DNA of 64,000 nt, taken from positions 49,174 to 113,173 of the forward strand of contig JBOHFK010000004.1 of assembly GCA_050699635.1 (NCBI GenBank), given 5' to 3'. A program made the position numbers and the translations under genes. Below the pieces are notes generated by a model, which was not told the origin of the DNA, ran no database searches, and saw nothing but the letters and a program-made list of their open reading frames with translations. Shown here piece after piece: positions 41,023 to 48,979 of the stretch (the stretch's first letter is position 1; every line of letters begins with the position of its first letter). The DNA is from GCA-003244245 sp050699635 (lineage in GTDB: Bacteria > Actinomycetota > Actinomycetes > Mycobacteriales > Pseudonocardiaceae).

Positions 41023-41586
41023 GTGTTGCATCGGATCAAGGGGGTGCATCGGATCACGGGTTCACAGTCCCGTCCCAGCCGTCGCCGCGTGCTGGCTGCC
41101 GGGGCCAGTGCGGCAGCACTGGTTCTGGCCGGGCCGAGCGCACTGACCGGGTGCACCGCATCGGCACCCGCCCCCGAGCAGCCCGATCCGCTGGAGTCAC
41201 TCGCTCGGCGTGCCGAGGCAGACGCCGCCCAAGCGCTCGCGGCGGCGCAGCGGGTGACCGACGCCGATGCGGGACTGGCCGCGGCGGCGAGGGCGCTCGC
41301 CGCCGACCGGATGGCGCACGCGACGACGCTGCGCGCCGAGTTGCGCCGGGTCCACCCCAACCAGCCTCCCAGCGCTGCCGTATCCTCACCACCTGTGGCA
41401 CCCCCGTCGGCCGCACCGCCGCCGCCGGGTGCCGACCCGGCCGGCACCCGGTCGGCGCTCACCCAGGCGATGCACGCGGCGCAGGACGAAGCAGCGGCAC
41501 TGGTGTTGACGCTGCCCGGCTACCGCGCCGCACTTCTCGCATCCGTCGCGGCCTGCTGCGCGACCCACGCAGCACTCCTGTCATGA
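41023..41586 (+). CDS. Tat-type Ala-rich lipoprotein
   Basis: 187 residues, GTG start at 41023 (GTG 41044 is an alternative). The N-terminus has SRRRVLAAGASAAALVLAG followed by LTGC, a twin-arginine signal with a lipobox, so the mature protein begins at Cys and is membrane-anchored outside the cell. The rest is Ala-rich helix with a Pro-rich break, ending in CCATHAALLS. It holds the position of Rv2843 between rimP and proS. Function is unknown. It overlaps the next gene by 4 bp. Confidence 0.8.
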   Translation: MLHRIKGVHRITGSQSRPSRRRVLAAGASAAALVLAGPSALTGCTASAPAPEQPDPLESLARRAEADAAQALAAAQRVTDADAGLAAAARALAADRMAHATTLRAELRRVHPNQPPSAAVSSPPVAPPSAAPPPPGADPAGTRSALTQAMHAAQDEAAALVLTLPGYRAALLASVAACCATHAALLS

Positions 41587-42107
41587 ACCCCCTCCCCCGC
41601 CCCGATATGGAGACATATCGGGGTAACCGGGTGTCTTCCAGGCCCGATATGTCTCCATATCGGGCTGGAGATCCGGTGGTGGGGGCGCTGCAGGGGGCCT
41701 TGCGCGCTGAGCATGCGGCGATGTGGGCATATGGGGTGGCGGGGGCATTTGTGCCCCGTGGCTTGGCCGGTCGGCTCGACGAGGCCCTGACCGCGCATCA
41801 GGCCCGGCGAGACGCCACCGAGCGGGCGCTGATCGACGCAGGAGTGGCGCCCGTTGCGCCCGAGCCGGGATACCTCACGCCGGAACCGGTCACCGACGCC
41901 GCTTCGGCGCTCCGGCTGCTGATCACGGCGGAGAATGACGCCGCCGCGGCGTGGCGCTCCGTGGTGGAACGCGGCCCGGCCGAGCCCAGCCTGCGCGGGT
42001 CCGCGCTGGAGGCGCTGACCACGGCGGCCGTGCGGGCCACCCGGTGGCGGGCCACCGCCGGGACGGCCCCGGTGACCGTGCCGTTCCCTGGGGTGCCGTC
42101 CGGCTGA
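41583..42107 (+). CDS. Ferritin-like (DUF4439) protein with palindrome-encoded N-terminus
   Basis: 174 residues from the ATG at 41583, which overlaps the lipoprotein stop (ATGA). The conserved part begins VVGALQGALRAEHAAMWAYG and is a four-helix ferritin-like domain: the E..H pair in LRAEHAAMWAYG, and ITAENDAAAAWRSVVERG later. It corresponds to Rv2844. The first 27 codons are mostly the nested palindrome at 41601-41664, read as PRPDMETYRG ... RPDMSPYRAG. An internal GTG (near 41674, GGAG upstream) could instead start a normal-sized protein. Confidence 0.82.
   Translation: MNPLPRPDMETYRGNRVSSRPDMSPYRAGDPVVGALQGALRAEHAAMWAYGVAGAFVPRGLAGRLDEALTAHQARRDATERALIDAGVAPVAPEPGYLTPEPVTDAASALRLLITAENDAAAAWRSVVERGPAEPSLRGSALEALTTAAVRATRWRATAGTAPVTVPFPGVPSG
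41601..41664. repeat. Nested palindrome, CCCGAYATG family, copy 2 (inside a coding frame)
   Basis: Left arm 41601-41622 and right arm 41643-41664 are perfect 22-bp inverted repeats around a 20-bp spacer. Each arm is a hairpin of CCCGATATG, loop GAGA or TCTC, CATATCGGG. Spacer sequence differs from copy 1, so only the arms are conserved. Confidence 0.85.
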
Positions 42108-42110
42108 TTC

Positions 42111-43859
42111 CTACTTGCGGCACAGCTCCTGCAAGTGCGCGACAGCGCCGTCCACCGGCACCTCGGTGCGCTCCCCGGTGGCCCGATCCTTGACCTCCAC
42201 GACACCGGAGGACAGGCCGCGGCCCACCACGAGGATGGTTGGTACGCCGATCAGCTCGGCGTCGGCGAACTTCACTCCAGGAGTGGCCGGGCGGTCATCG
42301 AGGATCACCCGCAGGCCGGACGCATCCAGTTCGATGGCCAGCGCTTCGCCCGCGGCACGGATCGTGTCGTCCTTGCCCGCCAGCACGAGGTGCACGTCGG
42401 CCGGTGCGACCTCGCGGGGCCAGACCAGCCCGTGCCGATCGTGGCTCTGCTCGGCGATGGCACCAACCAAGCGGGAGACCCCGATCCCATAGCAGCCCAT
42501 GGTGATCCGGATCGGCTTGGCGTCGGGTCCCAGCGCGTCCAGCAGGAACGCATCGGCGTACTTGCGGCCGAGTTGGAAGATGTGCCCGATCTCGATACCG
42601 CGGGCGGCGACCAGGGTGCCGGCCCCGTCCGGTGACGGGTCGCCGGCGCGTACCTCGGCGGCCTCGATGGTGCCGTCGGGGGTGAAGTCCCGCCCACACA
42701 CCAGGTCGATGACGTGGTGGTCGGGGCGGTCCGCGCCGGTCACCCATGCGGTGCCCCGGACCACCCGAGGATCGACGAGATACCGGACCCCATTCTCGGC
42801 GAGCGCGCCCGGCCCGATGTAGCCCTTGACCAGGAACGGGTACGCGGCGAAGTCCGCGTCGTCGAGCAGCGCCACCTCGGCCGGCGCCAGCGAGGCCGCC
42901 AGCCGTTTCAGGTCGACCTCGCGATCACCGGGGATCCCGACCCCGAGCTGTTCCCAGCCTTGCGCACCGGGTTGGCGGGTCTTGATCAGCACGTTCTTCA
43001 GGGTGTCCGCGGCGGTGAAGGTACGGCCCAGACCTGCCCTGTTGAGATGGTCGACCAGGGTGTCGATCGTGGGTGTGCCGGGGGTATGCAGCACCTGGGC
43101 CGGGGACAGACCGTCGACGGGCAGCTCGGGTGGCGCCGGAGTGGTCACCACCTCCACGTTGGCCGCATACCCGGACTCGGTGCTGCGCACGAAGGTGTCC
43201 TCACCGGTCTCGGCCTCGGCGAGGAACTCCTCGCTGGCCGAACCGCCCATCGCGCCGGACATGGCCGACACGATCACATACCGCAGCCCGAGCCGGTCGA
43301 AGATCTTGATGTAGGCATCCCGGTGCAACTGGTAGGAGCGCGCCAGCCCGTCCTCCGACAGATCGAAGGAGTACGAGTCCTTCATCAGAAACTCCCGGCC
43401 ACGCAGGATCCCGGCGCGGGGCCGCTCCTCGTCGCGGTATTTGGTCTGCACCTGGTAGAGGATCACCGGGTAGTCCTTGTAGGAGCTGAACTCGCCCTTG
43501 ACGGTGAGAGTGAACAGCTCCTCGTGAGTGGGGCCGAGCAGGTAGTCGCCGCCCTTGCGGTCGCGCAGCCGGAACAGGTTCGGGCCGTACTCGGTCCAGC
43601 GACCGGTGGCCTGGTAGGGCTCCCGGGGAAGCAACGCCGGGAACTGGATCTCCTGCCCGCCGATGGCGTCCATCTCCTGGCGCACCACCGCCTCGATGTT
43701 GCGCAGCACCCGCAGTCCCAGCGGCAGCCAGGAATAGATCCCCGGGGCGACGCGGCGGACATATCCGGCGCGGACCAGCAGTCTGTGGCTGGGCACCTCG
43801 GCGTCCGCGGGATCCTCGCGCAGAGTACGCAGGAACAGCGTCGACAACCTGGTGATCAT
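42111..43859 (-). CDS. proS: Prolyl-tRNA synthetase
   Basis: 582 residues, bacterial type with an editing insertion between motifs 2 and 3. The class II motif 1 region LRNIEAVVRQEMDAIGGQEI, motif 2 around TKYRDEERPRAGILRGREF, and motif 3 with MGCYGIGVSRLVGAIAEQ are seen, plus the anticodon-binding domain at the end. ATG 43859. It converges on the ferritin-like gene with only 3 bp between stops. Confidence 0.96.
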   Translation of the reverse strand: MITRLSTLFLRTLREDPADAEVPSHRLLVRAGYVRRVAPGIYSWLPLGLRVLRNIEAVVRQEMDAIGGQEIQFPALLPREPYQATGRWTEYGPNLFRLRDRKGGDYLLGPTHEELFTLTVKGEFSSYKDYPVILYQVQTKYRDEERPRAGILRGREFLMKDSYSFDLSEDGLARSYQLHRDAYIKIFDRLGLRYVIVSAMSGAMGGSASEEFLAEAETGEDTFVRSTESGYAANVEVVTTPAPPELPVDGLSPAQVLHTPGTPTIDTLVDHLNRAGLGRTFTAADTLKNVLIKTRQPGAQGWEQLGVGIPGDREVDLKRLAASLAPAEVALLDDADFAAYPFLVKGYIGPGALAENGVRYLVDPRVVRGTAWVTGADRPDHHVIDLVCGRDFTPDGTIEAAEVRAGDPSPDGAGTLVAARGIEIGHIFQLGRKYADAFLLDALGPDAKPIRITMGCYGIGVSRLVGAIAEQSHDRHGLVWPREVAPADVHLVLAGKDDTIRAAGEALAIELDASGLRVILDDRPATPGVKFADAELIGVPTILVVGRGLSSGVVEVKDRATGERTEVPVDGAVAHLQELCRK

Positions 43860-43972
43860 GCTTCGGAGCTCCTTGAACGGCCGGGATTGCGAAGCTCGCA
43901 GCGTATCTGGCCGCGGGACTGTCAGTCCCCCCAGCTACCGTCCCCGGCATGGGTATCACGGATAGGGGTCAC

Positions 43973-44479
43973 CTAGGCCGTCTCCCAATTCGAGGACAGG
44001 TCGGGCGCCCCGGCGAGAGTCTGGTACACCACGCAGTAGCGCTCGGTGAGCCGGATCAGCGCGTCGAGTTGCTCGGGCTCGGCGGCCGTGTCCAGGGTGT
44101 ACCGCACGCGGATGGCCCGGAATCCGACCGATGCCTCTTTCGACACGGCCAGCGTGCCCCGGAAGTCGAGGTCGCCTTCGACGTGGACGGTGCCGCCCGC
44201 GATCGCGATGTCCAGCGACGTGGCCACCGCCCGTAGCGTCACGCCGGCGCAGGCAGCGAGAGCTTCCAGCAACATATTGCCTGAGCACAGCGACAGCCCA
44301 TCGCCGCCACTGGCGGGGTGCAAGCCGGCTTCGGCCAGCGCCCGGCCGGTCTGGACCGAGCACGTGATGCCCTCGCCAAGAGTGCCTACCGCCTGCAGGG
44401 TGACGAGCGCGGCCGCGGCGTCGTCGCGGTACCGTTGCTTGAGCGGGTCCTGGAGGGTTCGGAGACTCTGGCGGTCCAT
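43973..44479 (-). CDS. OsmC-family peroxiredoxin-like protein
   Basis: 168 residues. The two redox cysteines typical of OsmC/Ohr lie in EALAACAGVTLRAVA and TERYCVVYQTL; LDFRGTLAVSKEASVGFRAI is the central strand block. Members reduce organic hydroperoxides. ATG 44479. It may share a transcript with the upstream 101-residue protein gene (21 bp gap). Confidence 0.85.
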   Translation of the reverse strand: MDRQSLRTLQDPLKQRYRDDAAAALVTLQAVGTLGEGITCSVQTGRALAEAGLHPASGGDGLSLCSGNMLLEALAACAGVTLRAVATSLDIAIAGGTVHVEGDLDFRGTLAVSKEASVGFRAIRVRYTLDTAAEPEQLDALIRLTERYCVVYQTLAGAPDLSSNWETA

Positions 44480-44500
44480 ATCGCCCAGTGAAGCACCAGC

Positions 44501-44806
44501 TCAGTCCCGCCCGATGACCCGGGAGACGTCGAGCACCACCGGTCCGCCGGATGTCCGGCTTTGTTCCAGTGCCTCATGCAGGGCATCGACGAGCCGCTGG
44601 CTGTCTTCGGTCCCGAGGACGCGACTCCCGACCAGCATGCCCTCGGAGTCTTCCGTATCGAGGGTGACCAGCCGAGTGGCCCGGTCGGTCCGCACCACGA
44701 GCGTCCATCCGTTCAGGGCGCGAATCCGGACGCCGGAGTCGTCTGGGGGTTCACTCGACTCGGCGGGGAACTCCTGCTCATCGTCCACACACCCATAGTC
44801 GCTCAT
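44501..44806 (-). CDS. Hypothetical acidic protein
   Basis: 101 residues from the ATG at 44806. The acidic start (DDEQEFPAESSEPPDDS) is followed by a small alternating domain: IRALNGWTLVVRTDRATRLVTL and LGTEDSQRLVDALHEALEQS. No family was recognised; the ending VVLDVSRVIGRD is beta-like. The open frame extends far upstream but that part is the shadow of the RIO gene. Lies before osmC on the same strand. Confidence 0.6.
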   Translation of the reverse strand: MSDYGCVDDEQEFPAESSEPPDDSGVRIRALNGWTLVVRTDRATRLVTLDTEDSEGMLVGSRVLGTEDSQRLVDALHEALEQSRTSGGPVVLDVSRVIGRD

Positions 44807-44954
44807 CGCCGTGCTCGGGTCTCTACCAGGTGGTACCAGCAGCGCGGAGCTGCGAGCCGGAAAATAGGTTGCCAACCCATCGCGTGGTCGCGATGCTGCA
44901 CCTGATCGCGGTACGCGACCCTCGATCCCGACGCAGTGGAGGAGGTGGCCGGAC

Positions 44955-45014
44955 ATGGCTGTCCGTGGTGTGCAGCGAGTTCTGACCCTTCCTTCCCGCC
45001 GCGCTTCCGGCTGA
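44955..45014 (+). CDS. Possible 19-residue leader ORF upstream of the RIO kinase
   Basis: ATG 44955 has a very strong GGAGGAGG about nine bases upstream and reads MAVRGVQRVLTLPSRRASG before TGA, 36 bp before the kinase GTG. It is basic and without family resemblance. It could be a regulatory leader peptide or chance. Confidence 0.3.
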   Translation: MAVRGVQRVLTLPSRRASG

Positions 45015-45050
45015 TTCCCGGGGGCGTGCCACCCCCGAGGAGATCCTCCC

Positions 45051-45974
45051 GTGCCGCAGCACGATCGGCTGCCCGTGCGGCGCAGCCGCTTTGATGACAC
45101 CCCCACCCGCCGCCACCGGCACCGCTTCGACGATGAGCTCGACGATGACGGCCCGGTAGCAGCGCGGCGACGTCCTGCCGAGCCCGCTCCATCTGACGAC
45201 GGCCCGGCTACTGGCGATCGCTGGTCCACCTGGGACATCGGGCAGCACGGTCCGGCGCCTCATCCGGACTGGCTGGTTACCGAACTCGCCGCGGTCGACA
45301 CCGAACTCGGCGTGCTCAAGACCGGTAAGGAAGCCGACGTGCACCTGGTGCAGCGCGCCGTGCCCGGCACGTCCCGGAGCTGCCAGCTCGCGGCCAAGCG
45401 CTACCGCAGCGCCGAACACCGGATGTTCCACCGCGACGCCGGCTACCTCGAGGGCCGGCGAGTGCGCCGCTCCCGGGAGATGCGCGCGATGGCGCGGCGC
45501 ACCACGTACGGCCGGGATCTACTGGCCGGGCAGTGGGCGGCCGCCGAGTTCGCCGCACTGTGCCGGCTCTGGAGCCTCGGCGCCCCGGTGCCCTATCCGG
45601 TACAACTGGACGGCACCGAGTTGCTGATGGAATACCTCGATGAGCCGGACGGGCAGGCCGCTCCGCGGCTGGCCCAGCTGAGACCCCCACAGGCGCAGCT
45701 GAGCGCGCTGTGGGATCAACTCGTCGACGCTTTACTGATCCTGACCGGCGAGGGCCTCGCGCACGGCGACCTGTCCCCGTTCAACCTGCTGGTGCACCGC
45801 AGCCGGCTGGTGCTCATCGACCTGCCGCAGGTGGTGGACATCGTCGCCAACCCGCAGGGACAGTCATTCCTGTCCCGGGATCTGCGAATCGTGTCCGACT
45901 GGTTCACCGCCCGCGGCCTGCCCCAGCATGTCGCCAACGCCGGGACGGCCCGCCTGTGGGCAAGTCGGGTGTGA
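45051..45974 (+). CDS. RIO-type atypical serine kinase
   Basis: 307 residues, GTG with GAGGAG. After an Arg/Asp-rich N-terminus (1-60) comes the RIO1-like kinase: GVLKTGKEADVHLVQRAV nucleotide loop, LAAKRYRS Lys, catalytic loop GLAHGDLSPFNLLV and metal-binding LIDLPQVVDIVANPQG. RIO kinases act in ribosome biogenesis in archaea and eukaryotes; bacterial roles are unclear. It converges on cysG across the long palindrome at 46008-46068. Confidence 0.92.
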   Translation: MPQHDRLPVRRSRFDDTPTRRHRHRFDDELDDDGPVAARRRPAEPAPSDDGPATGDRWSTWDIGQHGPAPHPDWLVTELAAVDTELGVLKTGKEADVHLVQRAVPGTSRSCQLAAKRYRSAEHRMFHRDAGYLEGRRVRRSREMRAMARRTTYGRDLLAGQWAAAEFAALCRLWSLGAPVPYPVQLDGTELLMEYLDEPDGQAAPRLAQLRPPQAQLSALWDQLVDALLILTGEGLAHGDLSPFNLLVHRSRLVLIDLPQVVDIVANPQGQSFLSRDLRIVSDWFTARGLPQHVANAGTARLWASRV

Positions 45975-46007
45975 TAATCAGCCGCTGCCGGTGGCTCAGG
46001 CTCTGAA

Positions 46008-46068
46008 GATCACCGTTTGGGTGCCCTCGGCGACAGGATGTGTCGTTGAAGGCACCCAAACGGTGATC
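46008..46068. terminator. Perfect 18-bp GATCAC-family palindrome, bidirectional terminator candidate
   Basis: GATCACCGTTTGGGTGCC (46008-46025) and its exact complement at 46051-46068, loop 25 bases with an inner CGACA/TGTCG stem. It lies between the convergent RIO and cysG stops. Best copy of the element family also at 15407-15467 and 57348-57408. Confidence 0.75.
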
Positions 46069-46073
46069 AACCC

Positions 46074-47285
46074 TCACGGAGCGCGCAGCGCCACGACCGG
46101 CCCGATGACCACGATGGCGGGCGGGCGGATCCCGGCAGCGGCGACCGTGGTGGCCGCTTCGCGCAGGGTGCAGTGCATCACCTGCTGGTTGCGCAGGGTG
46201 CCGTTGGCGATCACCGCGACCGGCGTGTCCGGCGGTCTGCCGTGGGTGATCAGGGTGTCGGCGAAAAGGCCGATCCGCTCCACCGCCATGAGCAGCACCA
46301 GGGTGCCGCGCAGCCGCCCCAGCGCCGGCCAGTCCACCAGGGAGGTGGGATCGTCCGGGGCCACGTGCCCGGACGCCACGACGAACTCATGGGTCACGCC
46401 GCGGTGGGTCACCGGGATCCCGGCCGCAGCAGGTACCGAGATGGCGCTGGTGATGCCCGGGACCACGGTCACCGGTACCCCGGCGGCCGCGCACGCCAGC
46501 AGCTCTTCGAAGCCGCGCCCGAAGACGTAGGGGTCACCGCCCTTGAGGCGCACCACGAACCGGCCGGCTCTGGCGTGCTCGATCAGCAGCGTGTTGATCT
46601 GTTCCTGCGCCATCGCGCGGCCGTAAGGCACCTTCGCGGCGTCGATGACTGTGACGTGCGCCCCGAGCTCGTCTAGAAGCTCCTGGGGGGCGAGCCGATC
46701 GGCCAGCACCACGTCGGCCCGGGCCAGCAGCCGCCGCCCGCGGACCGTGATCAGATCGGGATCGCCGGGTCCCGCGCCGACCAGGGCGACTCCCGGCGTC
46801 GTGACCCGGTCCTCGGCGTCCGGGGCGTCATCCACCACCCCGGTGCGCAGCGCGTCGAGCAACGCGTCCCGGACCGCGGCGGAACGGCGCGGGCGGCGCC
46901 CTGCCAGCACGCCGATGAGCAACCCGTCGTGCTCCGCGGCAGCAGCGGTGACGGCGCTGCCACCGGTGGCGTCATCGGCGCGAACGCAGAACACCCGGCG
47001 TCGCCGCGCCTCGGCAGCCACCGCGGCGTTGACCGCGGGTTCGGAACTGCAGGCCAGCGCGTACCAGGCGCCGTCGAGGTCACCGTCCGCGTAGCCCCGG
47101 ACCTCCCAGTGCAGTTCCCCCGCCGTCGCCATCGCGTCAACGGCCGGGGTGGCCTCCGGGGCGACCAGCAGCACCTCAGCGCCGGCGGCGATCAGGCGCG
47201 GCAGCCGCCGCTGGGCGACGGTGCCGGCGCCGACCACCACGACCCGACGGCCGGTTAGATCCAGCCCGACCAGGTAAGGCTTCAC
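46074..47285 (-). CDS. cysG: Siroheme synthase / uroporphyrinogen-III C-methyltransferase fusion
   Basis: 403 residues. The N-terminal NAD-binding half (VVVVGAGTVAQRRLPRLIAA) is the precorrin-2 dehydrogenase/ferrochelatase. The C-terminal SUMT half from about residue 165 has GVALVGAGPGDPDLIT, VVRLKGGDPYVFGRGFEEL and PVTHRG. It makes precorrin-2 and siroheme, feeding B12 and sulfite/nitrite reductases. GTG 47285 overlaps the cobH stop (GTGA). The N-terminal part lacks the classic full-length CysG phosphoserine domain, so chelatase activity is uncertain. Corresponds to Rv2847c. Confidence 0.93.
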   Translation of the reverse strand: MKPYLVGLDLTGRRVVVVGAGTVAQRRLPRLIAAGAEVLLVAPEATPAVDAMATAGELHWEVRGYADGDLDGAWYALACSSEPAVNAAVAAEARRRRVFCVRADDATGGSAVTAAAAEHDGLLIGVLAGRRPRRSAAVRDALLDALRTGVVDDAPDAEDRVTTPGVALVGAGPGDPDLITVRGRRLLARADVVLADRLAPQELLDELGAHVTVIDAAKVPYGRAMAQEQINTLLIEHARAGRFVVRLKGGDPYVFGRGFEELLACAAAGVPVTVVPGITSAISVPAAAGIPVTHRGVTHEFVVASGHVAPDDPTSLVDWPALGRLRGTLVLLMAVERIGLFADTLITHGRPPDTPVAVIANGTLRNQQVMHCTLREAATTVAAAGIRPPAIVVIGPVVALRAP

Positions 47286-47878
47286 GGCACCGGCGCCCAG
47301 CACAGCAGAGCATTGACCGCGGCGGCGGCGACCGCGGTGCCACCCTTGGCGCTGCGATTGGACAGGGCGGGCAGACCCGAGTCCCGCAGCGCCGCCTTCG
47401 CCGCAGCGGCGTCGACAAACCCCACCGGCAGACCGATCACCAGAGCCGGACGCAACCCACCCGCCGCGGCCAACCGGATCAGCTCCCGCAACGCCGTCGG
47501 CGCGTTGCCCACCACCCAGACCGCACCGTCGGGATGCTCGGCAGCGGCCGCCCGGATCCCCGCCGCAGCACGCGTCAGTGCCGGCGTAGACATGTCCTCC
47601 GGTGCCAGGTCCAGCGCGACCAGGCACCTCCGGGAGGTAATGCCAGCAGCCAGCATCCGGACATCGACGACCAGCGGTGCCCCCATGGCCAGCGCCCGTG
47701 CTCCCGCGTGCAGGGAGTCCTCCTCGCACCTCAGATCACTGGCGTAGTCGAGGTCCGCGCTGGCGTGGATCACCCGCTCGGTCACCGCGCGGGTGATCGG
47801 CGGCAGCCCCGAGGTATTCACCTGGGAGCGCAGGATGCGGTACGACTCGACCTCGATGGGATGCGCACCCAGCGTCAT
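47282..47878 (-). CDS. cobH: Precorrin-8X methylmutase
   Basis: 198 residues. HPIEVESYRILRSQVNTSGL opens the CbiC/CobH family; the central VIHASADLDYASDL has the active-site His, and VVGNAPTALRELIRL and GLPVGFVDAAAAK follow. It shifts the C11 methyl to C12 to give hydrogenobyrinate (or the cobalt analogue). ATG 47878 with AAGGAGG; coupled to cysG. Confidence 0.95.
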   Translation of the reverse strand: MTLGAHPIEVESYRILRSQVNTSGLPPITRAVTERVIHASADLDYASDLRCEEDSLHAGARALAMGAPLVVDVRMLAAGITSRRCLVALDLAPEDMSTPALTRAAAGIRAAAAEHPDGAVWVVGNAPTALRELIRLAAAGGLRPALVIGLPVGFVDAAAAKAALRDSGLPALSNRSAKGGTAVAAAAVNALLCWAPVP

Positions 47879-47998
47879 AACGCCTCCTTATAACGGTCTG
47901 GTGGCACGGTGGTCGCTGGCGGCCCGTCGGCACGGCACACAGGGTTGCCGTCACAATGGTGCTGCACCGAAGATGGCGGGCTGAACGGAGAACCGCGG

Positions 47999-48244
47999 AT
48001 GGACGTCGACGATCACGATGACGAGCTTGCCACCCAGTATGTGCTCGCCCGGCGCCTGCGGCCGGACCTCGACGGAGCAGAGCTGGCTCGACTGATTGTC
48101 TCCAGACTTGATGAGGATCAGCTGCTGAACCTCGCTGAGGACGCGCTCGCCTGGGCGCCCCATCCCACCGATCGCCAGGAATTGGCGCTGCAATATGTGC
48201 AGAACTTCGTCCTCGCCATGGAAAGTGACCCAGACGGTAAGTAG
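47999..48244 (+). CDS. Hypothetical small acidic protein
   Basis: 81 residues; ATG 47999 with CGGAG. Very acidic start (DVDDHDDELATQYVL), then two predicted helices (DLDGAELARLIVSRLDEDQL; DRQELALQYVQNFVLAME). No known family recognised. It lies in the divergent gap between cobH and the SOD-like gene. Confidence 0.6.
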   Translation: MDVDDHDDELATQYVLARRLRPDLDGAELARLIVSRLDEDQLLNLAEDALAWAPHPTDRQELALQYVQNFVLAMESDPDGK

Positions 48245-48273
48245 GCCTTCTCGTGATGTTGATTCGGGGTGGC

Positions 48274-48936
48274 ATGATACACCCTATGGGGGATGCCCTC
48301 AGCGGTGACCGATCTCACAAAGTGTGGCGACGCTCCACGCTGGTCGGGATCGGCGCAGTCCTGGTTCTCATACCGATTGGTGACACCCATCGCACGCCAA
48401 GCACACCCGTCCCAGCCGCCTGGCACGAAAGTACAAGATCAACAGTTGTGTCCGGCAGCGGCACGCTGACAACGCCGAATTCCAAGTCGAAGGCCATCAG
48501 CTACAACCCTGACCTGGCGCCGATCGGGGCCGCAATGACGGCCACCGTCATCCCGACGTCGGAAGGGTCGATGGCGGAACTCACCGTTTTGGGGCTGCTG
48601 CCCAATCGGTCCTACGTGGCGTATGCGTACACCAAGGCCTGCGGTGTCACCGCCGATGCGGCTGGGCAGCGCTTTCACAATCGCCCCGATCCCGCGCCGA
48701 ACGCCCAGGGCCCATCGACCAACCTCACGTACGCGAATCGGACCAACGAATACCGGCTGGACGTGCGTACTGACGTCGCCGGGGCGGGCGACTCACGCAC
48801 CACGGTCCCCTTCGCATTGTCCGACCGGGCACCGGGCTCGTTCGTGGTGCACTACGAAGCACTGAGCCCAGGTGGACCAGGTCAGGCGGGAAAAGCCGGC
48901 GCACCTGTCGCATGCCTCACCTTGTCCAGGAGGTGA
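48274..48936 (+). CDS. Cu/Zn superoxide-dismutase-like protein lacking the copper His pair
   Basis: About 220 residues; the start is uncertain (GTG 48253, ATG 48274 or 48286). An N-terminal anchor (STLVGIGAVLVLIPIG) suggests export. The core follows the SodC pattern: LTVLGLLPNRSYVAYAYTKA, CGVTADAAGQRFHNRPDP, NEYRLDVRTDVAGAGDSRTT and FVVHYEALSPGGPG...GAPVACL. The usual HVH copper ligands are replaced by YAY, while FHN and VVH histidines remain, so dismutase activity is unlikely. A structural or metal-sensing role is possible. Confidence 0.7.
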   Translation: MIHPMGDALSGDRSHKVWRRSTLVGIGAVLVLIPIGDTHRTPSTPVPAAWHESTRSTVVSGSGTLTTPNSKSKAISYNPDLAPIGAAMTATVIPTSEGSMAELTVLGLLPNRSYVAYAYTKACGVTADAAGQRFHNRPDPAPNAQGPSTNLTYANRTNEYRLDVRTDVAGAGDSRTTVPFALSDRAPGSFVVHYEALSPGGPGQAGKAGAPVACLTLSRR

Positions 48937-48979
48937 CACCCAGCACGTTACCCTGCTCCAGGCAGGAGGTGTGGCCACC

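Noticed and set aside
47879..48979. Cobalamin riboswitch upstream of cobH or cobM
   Set aside because: I looked for the B12 box and surrounding conserved stems on both strands and saw no convincing match.
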